Source: Mytilus trossulus (Eukaryota; Mollusca; Bivalvia; Mytilida; Mytilidae). From it: DNA of 64,000 nucleotides. The position numbers were made by a program, and so were the translations under genes. The DNA lies in assembly GCF_036588685.1 (NCBI RefSeq), contig NC_086386.1, forward strand, positions 1,290,710 to 1,354,709, given 5' to 3'. This document shows, in pieces, positions 12,001-22,900 of the stretch (its first letter is position 1; every line of letters begins with the position of its first letter). The notes beneath the pieces were generated by a model. It was not told the origin of the DNA. It searched no databases and saw only the letters and a program-made list of their open reading frames with translations.

Positions 12001-15000
12001 TTGTACCTACCTTTTCTAGTAAAGCAAAATCTAGACCTTTGACCAAATGGTTATGTTCCATATCACCACCAAGATACCTACCTTTTCTAGTAAAGCAAAA
12101 TCTAAACCTTTGACCAAATGGGTATGTTCCATATCACCACCAAGATACTTAGATTCCTGGATTACTTGTTTTCTTCTTTCAGCATAGTTTTCTCCTCTAT
12201 CAATCAAAAGACAATAGTAATGCTTTAAATTCATTATAGTTGGGAATACATTTATCAGAGATTATCAACATAATCACGGAGTAAATCATTATTATTTTTA
12301 TTTTTTAAACCCATCTCATGGCTTATAGATATAAAAGTACACATTTCAGTTTGAATCCCAGACAGACCATCCTGGTAACTTAGATATAAAAGAAAGATTA
12401 CTGATTCCACCCTAAGATGGACCCTACGGTTGCTGGTAATTTCTTTCTTTTCTTATAACCATAAACATCACTCAGGGAACATGAGTACCTTTATGTTTCA
12501 TAGTATGTACACTCACTGACTCTAACTCCTTATCTATGAAATTTACATTGTTTTTTTGTTGAGTTTTATTTATCACATCATTTATAGTACATGTTTGCAG
12601 ATTTTTTATGTCATTTGCTCCAAATTCAATATTTATGTTTTTGAACCACAGATTCAAATGTTCCACAAATTACAACTTTCCTAAATGCATTGAACACAAA
12701 AATCTGCAAAACCACAAAGACTTACGTCTTAACATCAGGACTATAAATAGACTTACGCCTTAACTTCTGGACTATAAATTTACTTACGCCTTAACATCTG
12801 GAGCAACAGCTCTGTAATCAGCTGTAGTACTAACAATTTCTGTTTCTTCGTAATCTTTGTTGTGACCATCACGTCTTTCTCGAGCCTGAAATAATACGGC
12901 AAATACAACATTATTATTATAATCACCTAATTATTCAGACTACAACTTCATTCAGCAGAGTGGGTATTTGAGAATAACTACCGGTAAGTTGACATGTGCA
13001 AGTGGACACTCAAGTATCATTCAGTAGACTTTTTTAGTTTTTTTTGTCTCTTTGACACATTCCCATTTCCATTTTCAATTTTATTATTGAGTGGGTATTT
13101 AAGTATCATTCAGGAAGCATCTGTGAGTGGGTATACATGTTTCATTCAATATACATGCTAGAATGGGTACCATGCTGAAGACATGATGAGCACTCTATTT
13201 CCTATATGGTATGTACATGTATGATACATCTGTAATTACTACAATAAACTAATATCTTTTAAAGAAATCTTATTTTGTGTGCCTTTTTCTTATCACTCTA
13301 GAACATAACTATTTCTCAAGCATTCCTATCTCTGTACTCTATTTCTTGTAACTAATGGCAACCTTACCCTATCTCTGTATTCTATTTCTTGTAACTAATA
13401 GCAACCTTACCCTATCTCTGTACTTTATTTCCTGTAACTAATGGCAACCTTACCCTACCTCTGTACTTTATTTCTTGTAACTATTGGCAACCTTACCCTA
13501 TCTCTGTACTTTATTTCTTGTAACTAATGGCAACCTTACCCTATCTCTGTACTTTATTTCTTGTAACTATTGGCAACCTTACCCTATCTCTGTACTTTAT
13601 TTCTTGTAACTAATGGCAACCTTACCCTATTTCTGTACTTTATTTCTTGTAACTAATGGCAACCTTACGCTATCTCTGTACTTTATTTCTTGTAACTATT
13701 GGCAACCTTACCCTATCTCTGTACTTTATTTCTTGTAACTAATGGCAACCTTACCCTATCTCTGAACTTTATTTCTTGTAACTATTGGCAACCTTACCCT
13801 ATCTCTGTATTTCTCTTCAAGCTCCTTCTGTTTCTCTTCTTCCATTCGTTTAAGTTTAGCATAGTAACTGTAATGGAAAAACATATTTTTGGGGGTAAAG
13901 TTCAAGGCTCAACGCACTCAACTTCAGAATCAACACAAAAATTTAAAATATAAGTGATTAATAGTGGTAAAATTGTTTCTACAACTTAAGGATGTCTGCT
14001 TGTCATGTTTTGGAATTATTATCAGATTTTCGGAATCCTCTGGTTTTATCCATTTGAATGCCTTAAAAAAAATTCCCCATGAACCCCCATTTTTCTTTTT
14101 ATAAATCTTTAACATGTATAATTATAAATCATTTGTAAAAGTCTTATAAAATTTTATTTATTTTTTAATAGTATTTGAGAACTTTAACTGGTCAATGATA
14201 AAGCTATAAAAAATCAAGAGAGAACATTTTCCCGCCAAAATTCCAATAGCTAATATCTCGAAAACAAGTACATGGACCCCTGTATTTTGTTTGCTATTTT
14301 GATTCCTCAATTTATTTCCTATCAATACATACTAGTTTTATGAAAAGTTATTTATTTTGAAACTGAGCAGCGGACATCCTTAAGTTTTAATATAACAGCA
14401 CCACCATTTTTTTTGTGGAAACTTGTGGTATTATTTCAGAGAGATCCATACACTGTTCCACAAGTTTTTGTCTGGAAACTAGAAAAACTTTGTGGTTATA
14501 TACCTTGCCTTTAAATTTCATAGATTTCTATTTACTTATACAAGAGTTATTGTTTGGAAACCAAATGCCTTCAGATTACGCTGACGATGACGTGATACCA
14601 ATATATGACAGCAAAAGAAAAATTGAAAAAAATAAAGGATGATTTTAAAAGTCTCCCTTCTGAAAAAAATGGCCAATATTTAAGATTCATTCTAGGTTCT
14701 TCATTCCAATGTGAAGAGTATCTAACAGTGACAACAAAGTGATACAAGTCAAAAAACATTTCATCCTGTGATGTAAACTGGAAAATTGACCAATCAAAAT
14801 CAAGATTTGCTCTAGTGTCATACTATTTGCCTTATAGTAGCATGTGACCTTCAAACAAAAGCATGTCAAATCCAGTTAAAATGTAACAGAAGAAGACAAA
14901 TCTGCTTCCCTACAGGATTTAAATGAGAAACATATGTGGTGTCCATATTTCATCAGTACAAAATCAATTATATATGATTGATAAATCATAGCACAAATAT

Positions 15001-18000
15001 CAACTCAAATATAATTCAGATAATCATAAAATAAGCTTTTTTATTAGTTGTTAATTTACTATTGGTGAATACTAAATCTTACATTTTCTTTTTCCTTCTT
15101 CTGGTCCCTGCATCATCATCCTCATTGTCTTTGGGTAATTCTCTGGAAAAGAAATTTAATGAGTACCGGTACTGAATATCAGGAAACCAATAATTCAACT
15201 AAAAACCCAAAAAATAGGGTTGTTAGCCTAACAATGGTTTCTATGTCTTTAGATTTAACTGTAATCTTGGTTGTTTTTAAATCACATATTCTGTTCTATA
15301 ACTGAACAAAAAAAAAGTATAATTTTCAAACATTCAAATCTTTATGTGTTTAGAGTGCTTTGCTGTTTGTCATTTATGGTTTTTGTCCATATCATTTCAG
15401 TTCGTTCTTGATTATAATTGAGGATATCTCATTGGTATCTTTCTTCCCTCTTTTATAGATTTCGAACTCATACACAAGTTTAATATTATTTAAAAGGGAT
15501 ATTCGTAATTTTAAATTTTATTTTGTTCATTTGACTATACACAACATCCCATGCTGTCCTACACAAATGTTTTCCTAGGTCACTTGTAGGTCAATCAGAA
15601 TGTTTGGGAGACTTAATAACATAGCTGGTATGGAGTCAGGTATTTTACATTATAGATGATAACAATAGGTCCAGGAGTTCTACAAAAGATGAGGTTATAA
15701 CTTCCACAACAAAGTTTCTAATACAAAACTAGTTCTAACTGGTGACTTGTATGGCCAGCTGATGATTATATGTAGATATGGAATCATTATGGGCTCAGTA
15801 CATTTGTGGATCAAGGATTTGAAAAAGGAGCACTATGAACAAGTCTATACAATAACCAATGTATTTAGCTTTTTGAGGCTTTTATCAAATTACTAGTGAG
15901 TTCTTAAACCAAATGCCATAGTTACAGAGGTCTTACAGAGGTGACCTATAGTTGTTAATGTTTTTAGTCTTTTGTGAATTGTTTTACATTGTCTTATCGG
16001 GACCTTTTATAGCTGAATATGCAGTATGGGCTTTGCTCATTGTTGAAGGCTGTATGGTGACCTATAGTTGTTAATGTTTTTGGTCTTTTGTGAATTGTTT
16101 TACATTGTCTTATCCGGACCTTTTATAGCTGACTATGCGGTATGGGCTTTGCTCATTGTTGAAGGCCGAATGGTGACCTATAGGTGTTAATGTTTTTGGT
16201 CTTTTGTGGATTGTTGTCTCATTGGCAATCATACCACATCTTCTTTTTTATATTACAATAGAGTAATGGTGCTGGTTTTTTTATGAGCAGATTAATGTTG
16301 TAGAACGGTGGCAGTTGCTCTCTAACACTTCATTTTAACTCTGGGGATAGTTGTCTCATTAGCAATCATACAATATATCCTTATTTCCATACCAATAATA
16401 TTGTCATAGTTCCTGAATACTTACAATATTGTATTACTACTACTGCTTGAGTGTTTCTTAGGGACAGATGAATGTTGCTGATGTTGTTGATTGTGTTGAT
16501 GATGATGTTGTTGTTTTGCTGCTGGTCCTGGCCCCCGAGGGGTCATCATCATTTTCCTAAAGTCATCATTGGTCAGGGGATGTCTAAATATACATTGTAC
16601 ATGTATTAAATTATTATAATATATAAATTACTGACCCTGTATCTTAACATAATAATTGAAATTGATTTAATACTTGTTTTTTAAACACTAAACAAAAAAT
16701 AAGAATCCATAAAAAAAACAAGAGAAAATCTCTTTAGTCAACACAATAAGATATATTTCCTAGTTATTTGACATAATTTCACCATTGCTGAATGACAATC
16801 ATGACAATTTTAGGAACTATTTTTCGTTAATCATCAGGATGTGTTGTGACTGTTATTTGACTGGCAAGTATAATTTGATAGCAATTAGATAGTCATAAAT
16901 AGATTTGAAAAAAATATTATTAGGATTATGTATTGGTATAACAGTGAGAGTTTATTTCTATACAAAAGTTATTATAAATCATAGTAACTATGGTAACTTA
17001 CCCTTCATCCTCATCATCACTATAGTGATGATTTTCTGGAGGAAGTGGATTTGAGAAAACCTCAGAATCTCCTCCTAAAATATATAATCATTAAAATGAT
17101 CTTAGATTTTCTAATGGCAATTTTAATCTAATTTGAAAGTTTAAGTCATATCTAGATCTGTTTGAATCAATTTGAAATATTTTCTGTATTTAAAATTAGT
17201 TATTGTAAATTCATTATTATTTGTGGGACTTCAGCAATACCACAAAATGCCAAAATCGGTAGGCAGGTAGGTAGGTGAAACTTACATAAATGAAGAGATA
17301 AATGAAAAATGAACAGATTGATGCCCGATTTATATAATTCCAAGGCCGTCAGTCTGCACCAGAAGCGATGAAGCAGCGCATCTATTTAGGGTGGTCAAAT
17401 ATCCACTTTTTGATATGGGATGAGCCCTGACGTTCCACGACCCAAGCTTGTCTGGCAAAACAGCCGTTAGACATCATGAGAGTAATCTCGGACTAATTAC
17501 CATGCTGCCGTATCAATTTTTTAATTATTATACAGGTCTAAACATATATGACATCTTTGTGACAGTCATTCTCTATCAGATAACACATAAATAGAAAATG
17601 GAATGTCATTACTCTCTTACTCTAAAAAATAGAAAATCTTTGTACATTCTAACCGGCATCCTACCAGTCGAGGCACAAATCCATACCAAAATGATGACAT
17701 TCTTTAGTAACATATGTCAGCAATCAGACAATAGTGTTGAAAAACAGCTTGGTAAAAGACAACTAGCTGTAAAATCCTCAGGAAGCCACAGCTGGTATAT
17801 TGAAGTACAGAGGGTCATGTTCAAATACAACCTCGGCAGAGCCATTGATATGCTGAATAATGCAGATGTGACTAAAACCACTGTCAATCAAATAAAAAGA
17901 CAAATTGCTAACCACTGGGTCAAAGAAATATCAGTTATTGCCAACCTGTATCAAGGGCTAAAATACCTTCAAACAGACAACTTCATGGCAGGCAAAATCC

Positions 18001-19489
18001 ACAGTATACTGAAGATCAAAAGATACACCAACAAAGACCGTTTTAGAATTCCAATCAAACTAAAACTCCTCACTGGAACCTACTCACTGCAGCCCCTGAG
18101 ATATAAAATCTACAAAGAAGGAAACCAGGAGATATGCAACGCATGCAGCCAAGAAGTGGAAACGGTTGACCATCTATTGATCAAATGTAAAGCTTGGGAC
18201 AACATCAGAAGACCTGTAATTAAAGAGATAGAGAACATATTAACAAGCAACAGCAAAATAGAGTGGGAATCTCTTAATGAAGGGACCAAAATACAGATAT
18301 TGATGGACATAACCATGGTACAACGACAACTTCGTCTGAACAGTGAAGAAGTCTCAAAGATAGAACACCAAGCAAAACGTCTCATATACCTTATACACAG
18401 CGCCAGATGTAAACTTCTACTTCAACCATAGCTGATTGGAAGATGATTTGATCAGGGTTTATGGTAGGGTTGGGTCTGGGTGTGTAGGGCAGCCAATTCC
18501 AAAAAAGTCGAGCTCACTGTATAACATGTTAATTTCAAACGCTTCGGAATTCATGGGTGTAATTTGACCATATTTACAATGAACATTATGCAGATTGCTG
18601 CAACAAATACGTAATATGGGTGTGCCGGTGCCAATATAGATGTGAGATAAAATCTTTTACCTTTTAAAGACAAGCTTTTAGAACTATATTAATAAACATA
18701 TGACAATTGCTGTTAAATTACAGTGCGTGCCTAGATCGTAAACGTCGCACAAAGTGCTAATATATAGATGCAACGAAATCTTAAAAATCCTGTTATATAT
18801 TTTATGATGTGAAATTGTCTATTTCTATGCCATGTATGCGTGGATTAAGTTTTTAGGCTATATGAACATTTTAAACAATTTTAAGTATATGAAAAGGAAA
18901 GAAAGTGATTTTCTTTTAACTTTTAGATCTTTTTATCATATCACGAAAGGCGAACTATTTTACATTTTACTGCTGCAAATCTATTATTCTTTTTATCAGT
19001 GCGAACTTGAGTGTAGCATCTTATTTTACAACATTGTCTTTTAAGAATGAACTATTTTACTACATTGTCTCTTAAGAATGAACTATTTTACTACGTAAAC
19101 ATATATAATCCCATTGTATATATGTCCGGTAACTAGCCTAACAATTTTAAACGCAACTAAGAATACATACAACAAGATATATGCGAAACTACAAAAGTGC
19201 TCCTGTATATAGCGGTGGAGGATGGAACTATCCGAATTATAGTGTATATATATTCCTACTTGTATGGTGGTGGGTTTTGTTTTACATGCCTTAATGGTGT
19301 GGTTGTCCTACAAAGGATGTGAAGATTTGGAAGAAGAAGAAGAAATTCATCAGACTTTGTCAGAACAGAGAATTTATCATAAATACATGACTTTGATAAT
19401 ACAGTCTAAAATTGAAAATAAATGCTTTACAGATAGTATGTGTGCTGATTTCATGTGTGTTTGTGGGGTGCAAACTTACTTTCTGGCAT
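93..19489 (-). CDS. IK: IK / Protein RED (spliceosomal B-complex factor), 14 coding exons, 3' end outside window
   Basis: IK/RED is a nuclear protein that acts with SMU1 in the spliceosomal B complex. Coding exons on the minus strand in gene order: 19480-19489, 17002-17074, 16425-16583, 15083-15142, 13798-13867, 12788-12885, 12082-12196, 8711-8781, 7993-8045, 5821-5984, 2635-2746, 2252-2300, 512-794, 93-158. All junctions are GT/AG and the phase is continuous over 461 codons; human RED has about 557 residues, so the C-terminal part is missing. Recognised blocks: start MPERGDSEVFSNPLPP, LTNDDFRK, YYAKL, GGDMEHTHLVKGLDFALL, ERNELFLP, MAYVVDL, LTTNDIV, KLTQILSYLRQG, DIGDYVP, then a long Arg-Asp repeat (exon 13), YFEKP and SINEKF. 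The start ATG at 19489 is chosen because MPE plus the split Arg codon matches the family N-terminus. Exons 5, 6, 7, 9 and 13 carry tandem copies of their splice junctions, and exon 14 carries a degenerate partial copy. Confidence 0.95.
512..784 (-). repeat. Arg-Asp-rich low-complexity coding repeat in IK exon 13
   Basis: This exon encodes a run of alternating Arg/Asp/Glu (RDRDR type). The same RE/RD/ER tract is the defining repeat of RED proteins, so it is real coding sequence rather than a microsatellite. Open frames on the opposite strand here are by-products of the repeat. Confidence 0.9.
785..842 (-). repeat. Two-copy duplication of IK exon 13 acceptor
   Basis: The acceptor plus exon start (ctgtttag then TATCTACAATGA on the minus strand) at 794 is repeated 33 bp upstream at 827 as ctgttttag then TATCTATAATGA. 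Both copies keep the AG and pyrimidine tract. The 794 copy is in phase with exon 12. Confidence 0.75.
1287..2237. mobile_element. Foldback element, arms of about 450 bp
   Basis: The outer ends ttacagtgacttgactg (from 1289) and cagtcaagtcactgtaa (to 2235) are exact reverse complements. The arms match nearly along their length and meet around a short centre near 1730-1800 that is itself inverted (ccatggggagataa / ttatctccccatg). No coding potential is seen. Its inner end lies about 9 bp from the donor of IK exon 12. Confidence 0.85.
2301..2634. other. IK intron 11, pyrimidine-rich
   Basis: This is a short intron between the exons ending at 2635 and starting at 2300. It is T-rich on the plus strand, with runs at 2451-2475, and no other feature is recognised. 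Confidence 0.6.
2880..3060. repeat. Interspersed repeat fragment in IK intron 10
   Basis: A short stretch with G/C-run composition (ggggggcccactgactgg type) differs sharply from the surrounding AT-rich intron. It looks like a fragment of an interspersed element; the family is not recognised. Confidence 0.4.
3407..5344 (+). mobile_element. 1.9 kb TIR element, copy A
   Basis: It is bounded by tttatacgaccgca at 3407 and its reverse complement tgcggtcgtataaa ending about 5344. Inside are several diverged repeats of a 170-bp type unit (ctaaactgttgggacc, caataccaac) and a GAC microsatellite at 5258-5290. A near-identical copy in opposite orientation is at 52755-54678. No intact protein is seen, so it is probably non-autonomous. 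Confidence 0.8.
5258..5290 (+). repeat. GAC trinucleotide microsatellite
   Basis: About ten GAC-type triplets lie inside TIR element copy A. The reverse complement in copy B (52810-52842) is longer. An Arg-rich reading frame across it is an artefact of the repeat. Confidence 0.85.
6200..7992 (-). repeat. Tandem array of the IK exon 9 donor junction (about 16 copies, 59-62 bp)
   Basis: On the minus strand each unit reads AGAATTCAGGACTAAAATGG then gtaagaa, that is, the exon 9 end (IEFRTKM) plus its splice donor and about 35 bp of intron. The true exon is the first copy in gene direction, 7993-8045, recognised by its acceptor (aaaacag, before 8045) and continuous phase. The array is split by a TTAA-flanked MITE at 6809-7607. 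Most copies keep the GT. Confidence 0.9.
6809..7607. mobile_element. piggyBac-like MITE, TTAA target duplication
   Basis: This 799 bp element has perfect 14-bp terminal inverted repeats CCCTTACCATGCGG / CCGCATGGTAAGGG, flanked on both sides by TTAA (6805-6808, 7608-7611). The array unit it interrupts contains a TTAA at the same place, so the empty site can be read directly. TTAA duplication and CCC termini are hallmarks of the piggyBac superfamily. There is no transposase. Confidence 0.9.
8304..8432. repeat. Long hairpin in IK intron 8
   Basis: The two arms, each about 50 bp (agaataataggtagttt... and its reverse complement), enclose a short loop around 8355-8375. A weaker inverted pair (ttatcggtaatt / aattaccgataa) surrounds its left part. 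It is probably a small foldback element. Confidence 0.7.
9241..12081 (-). repeat. Tandem array of the IK exon 7 donor junction (about 38 copies, 77 bp)
   Basis: Each 77-bp unit on the minus strand encodes LGGDMEHTHLVKGLDFALLEK, then the donor gtaggt and about 10 bp of intron (a few units are 62 bp). The true exon 12082-12196 is the first copy in gene direction, recognised by its acceptor and upstream residues (ERRKQVIQESKY). Higher-order structure is visible: a block with two catgatcc-variant units 308 bp apart recurs exactly 1078 bp (14 x 77) later. Confidence 0.95.
12720..12800 (-). repeat. Three-copy array of the IK exon 6 donor junction (31 bp)
   Basis: Donors acttac (plus strand) occur at 12720, 12751 and 12782, exactly 31 bp apart, each with the exon end (CCAGATGTTAAGGC-like). 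The first in gene direction (12782-12787) is the phase-consistent one. Confidence 0.85.
13330..13797 (-). repeat. Tandem array of the IK exon 5 donor junction (11 copies, 43 bp)
   Basis: The minus-strand unit is TACAGAGATAGG then gtaaggttgcc, that is, the exon 5 end (YRDR) plus donor and about 25 bp of intron. The true exon 13798-13867 is the first copy in gene direction. Reading through the first donor meets a stop within one unit. Confidence 0.92.
14480..14612 (+). repeat. Diverged fragment related to the 1.9 kb TIR element
   Basis: It shares aaatttcatagatttctatt and the gacgatgacgtgataccaat segment with copies A and B, at lower similarity. It lies in IK intron 4. Confidence 0.6.
15920..16380 (-). 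repeat. SINE-like interspersed repeat fragments, partly tandem
   Basis: Three overlapping partial units contain ttgtgaattgttttacattg and tgctcattgttgaaggc, followed by ttgtctcattggcaatcata. The reverse complement of this family appears at 28695 and 31350. It lies in IK intron 3. Confidence 0.65.
17598..18431 (+). pseudogene. LINE ORF2 C-terminal fragment (zinc-knuckle region)
   Basis: A 277-residue open frame contains, near residues 180-205, a C-x2-C-x8-H-x4-C type motif (ICNACSQEVETVDHLLIKC) typical of the region after the reverse transcriptase of non-LTR retrotransposons. The N-terminal part resembles the RT-thumb region (LTGILPVEAQIHTKMMTFF). There is no RT catalytic motif, so this is a 5'-truncated copy. 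It lies antisense in IK intron 1. A cellular gene is unlikely. Confidence 0.75.
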
Positions 19490-19928
19490 CTTTGCAACTG
19501 CAATGAGCAAAATAAAAATAATGCAGTGTCTAAAATCTAAAACAAAAACCGGATTGATCCGTAAATATATCCGGGTTTATTTATAGCCAAATTGTTTAAA
19601 TATTCTACACTTTATAACAACTGTATCGAGATATATGCAGAAAAGAATGAGAAAAGACATTAGAAATCGTATTATTTTTTAGCTGACTTTATTTGAGTTA
19701 AAGGAATAGATATATTCGAATGTGTTTTATCCGGAAAAAAATAATCCGTCAAAATCATGCGAGCTAATTTTACTTCTACTTCCGGAAACAAATTTCATTG
19801 GTCAAAGCGAAAAAGTGAAAGAAGAAATTCGAAAATCTGGCGGTCCTAAGCATATCTGCATAGATATCTGTTGAATATCCCTACATACCTAATGACAAAG
19901 TATCAGTAATAGAAAAAAAACCAGCATT
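19490..19928. promoter_or_regulatory. Bidirectional promoter region between IK and HMMR
   Basis: This 439 bp gap separates the IK start codon (minus) from the HMMR start codon (plus), so it must hold both 5' UTRs and probably a shared core promoter. It contains an ETS-like ACTTCCGGAA near 19788 and an inverted CCAAT box (ATTGG) near 19797-19801. I see no clear TATA box placed for either gene. The promoter function is inferred from gene geometry; transcription start sites cannot be read from the sequence. Confidence 0.6.
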
Positions 19929-22900
19929 ATGGCGTTTTCTAAAGCACCATTTAAACGCTTTAACGAAAAGACAGGTGGGTGAAAATATAGATTAAAGATT
20001 CACTGAGGCTGATCAATGCAAATATAAAAAAAAGTTGTCAATTCGGCACCTATACAAAATCGGGACCTGGTAAAAAAATGGGGTACAAGATTATAATTGC
20101 AATGATCAAATTGGTTTTTCTCGTAATCTGTAGCTTAAACAACTGCATGCACAGTGGCTCCTTTGGCTTTGTTGTGTTTTTTTATTTACAACTGCAGTGA
20201 CAAATATTACCATCACTATTTTCGCTTTATAGTCACACCTAAACAATAGTTTTTGTAAAGCGTATTTCATTTCCTCATTTATGTAAACAAAACAATATTT
20301 TTTTTCACTCCAATGGCAGCTGTCGGAGCAAATATCTGCCCTTTCATATCCTTCGGTGCCTTTCCTGGTCTAAGATTATCTTGCTAGAAGGGTGTCTGTG
20401 TTTACATTTGTATATTGATATTCCTATTGATTTTTTTTACCACCTCTTGCGATTTGCTTAAGGTTTACAATTGGCAATGTGTGTATATCTGAAGAAATAA
20501 ACCATTATTAAATATTATCTTAATTTTCAAAGTAAACAACTCTAGAAGTCTTTAGTCTTTAGAAGTGTCAACTTGACACTATAATCTCTCTGTAATTTGA
20601 ATCACACTGGTAAATTTACGTCACTTTTGTATAAAACTCATTGGTACATTTGTATTTATAATGTGGCACTGCAGAAAAAAATATGTAACTTAATAAATAA
20701 TTCAATAATTAATTACCCAAAAAAAAAAAAAAAAAAATTGAATAAGTAATTAACTCTTATAAAACCTTAACTATCTATTTTGTGAACCTTCCAGTATCTT
20801 TAATAAAGACCCCTAACAAATGCTGAATATCTTCTATGTGATGTTTGTAATTATCATTTTCTGTTGTTGCTAACAATACTTCAGATTCAAGTGTTAGTTT
20901 TGCTGTTATGAAGTAGAGTGCTGAGCGGAGTTTGTCTCTAGCCTCCTCATAATTTTCACAATCCAGCAGGTAATGGTCTACTGTTTCTACTTGTCCACAG
21001 CTGCATTTGTCGATGAGTGCTGGGCATATTGTTGATTTGTAAAAGTTTAAATTGCAATATCCTGTTCTTAGACTTGTAGTTATTCTATATATTTCAGTTG
21101 ACGGCTTGTCTTTTGGAAGTGTATTTTTTACATTTTGTTGAAAGGCATAATATCTTCTTCCTTTATCACTGGTGTCCCATCGGTTTTGCCATTTTACCAT
21201 AACACTGTCTTTTGCTCCTTTTTGTATATCTTGTCTTGTAAATACTGGAATGCTTTGTATTTTTTCTGCCTCCTGTGCTGCTTTTTTAGCTAGTTGGTCT
21301 GCTAGTTCATTACCTTGTATGTCAGCGTGTCCAGGGGTCCATTCAATGGAAACCATGATTCCTTCAGATTTAAGTGCCAATATACCAATTTTAATATCAT
21401 GAATAGTTTTGCCATAATTATCAGATTTCCAATTTAAAGTTAAAATTCCAATTGCTGATTGGCTGTCTGAGAAAATTTGGATAGATTCAGTGTTTTTTCT
21501 GTTGTTTGGAATTAAAAGAAAATCTATTACTAGCTTGATAGCTACTAATTCCCCTAATAAAATAGATCCTATATTGGAAACTAGCTGGGTTAACTCCACA
21601 TGTTCTGTGCTGTTTGATATTAAAATAGCTGCCCCAGCACCACATGGACCTGGATTTCCTTTGCAGGAGCCATCAGTGAAAGCTAATGTTGTATTATTTT
21701 TAAGTTGATGTATTTTTTCCAAAATAATATTTTTTCCCTGAAATGCTTGTTCCTCTGATCTAGACTTTGAACTTCCGAGATTTTTCCAATACTCTGGTGG
21801 TGATTTTGAGGCTGCTAACCCTCGGAATTCAAATTGAGACTATACAGTCAGAATCAATCTCTGTTGACCTTTTCATGTCTTCAGCCTGTAATACCATTCT
21901 TCCAATTGGTGAGATTATTTTTTCAGGTTCACTTATATTTTTCCAATCTTCAAAAATTTGTTTAATAGGGATAGTGATTTTATATGATTTTATTTTTGCA
22001 ATTTGTCGGATACCGGCTTCTTCTCTTTTGAGGTCCAGTGGTAGTATTTATAAAAAAATTATAAAAGTTTGCTGGTATAGATGAAAACTTATCTCAAATT
22101 ACAATCTTTAAAATAAACTTTTAATAATTTTGATTAAAAAACTGAAGGTCCCTTTTTTTTAAAAAACTGTTTCATACAGTAACTGATCTTCTGATTGGCT
22201 GAGAGTATTTTGTTTATCAGCGTACATGGTTGTACACTTAAATTTGATATGACTGTGTTTCATCAACATTTTTTCATGTCAGATTTACCCCTTACAAATA
22301 GAATTTAGAATGAGTTGTAAGGAGTGATAAGTGTTTTATCTAAAGCAATTTTGTATGGCACAACGCCATGGCCTATGTTTTGATGCAATGCTCTTTTTCT
22401 TTGTAAAATTTGATGCCATGTGCCCTTTTGTATTATCTAGATCAAGATTGGGATTTTTTGCTGTCAGATCAAAGTGGAACTATCACATCAAAGCATTGAC
22501 TTAATTATTAGCATGTCATTACATGGAAGAGATTTTTAATCGGTTCAGCAAGACTCATGAGCTTACAGCCCTTCTAGGCTATATTATATTATAATCCAGT
22601 TCTAACACCTGAGGGATCTGATATCCGGATTAAATCTCTCATCACTTGTACCTGAGCTTGTACAGGTAGATCAACATACCAGACAAGAGAATACTATCTG
22701 AAGATAGAGGGTTCATTTATCAAATTATTCAACTAAGTTTCAGCAAATGCTTATGATAATTTAGATTAAATAAATAAATTAATTATCCAGTTAGAAAGAA
22801 AACAGTTTAACAAGTCGAAGACATGCTTTTATTTTAACTTTAATACGAATCAGCATCCCCCTTTTTTTTAAAGGGGCACTAGCTACCAGATATATAAAAA

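Noticed and set aside
9241..12150. CRISPR-like regular repeat array
   Set aside because: Units are contiguous without unique spacers, carry conserved RED codons and a splice donor, and lie in a eukaryotic gene.
20775..21722. Cellular RNase HI gene
   Set aside because: The RNase H domain is followed by a LINE-type zinc motif and preceded by a broken RT-thumb region, so it is a retrotransposon fragment.
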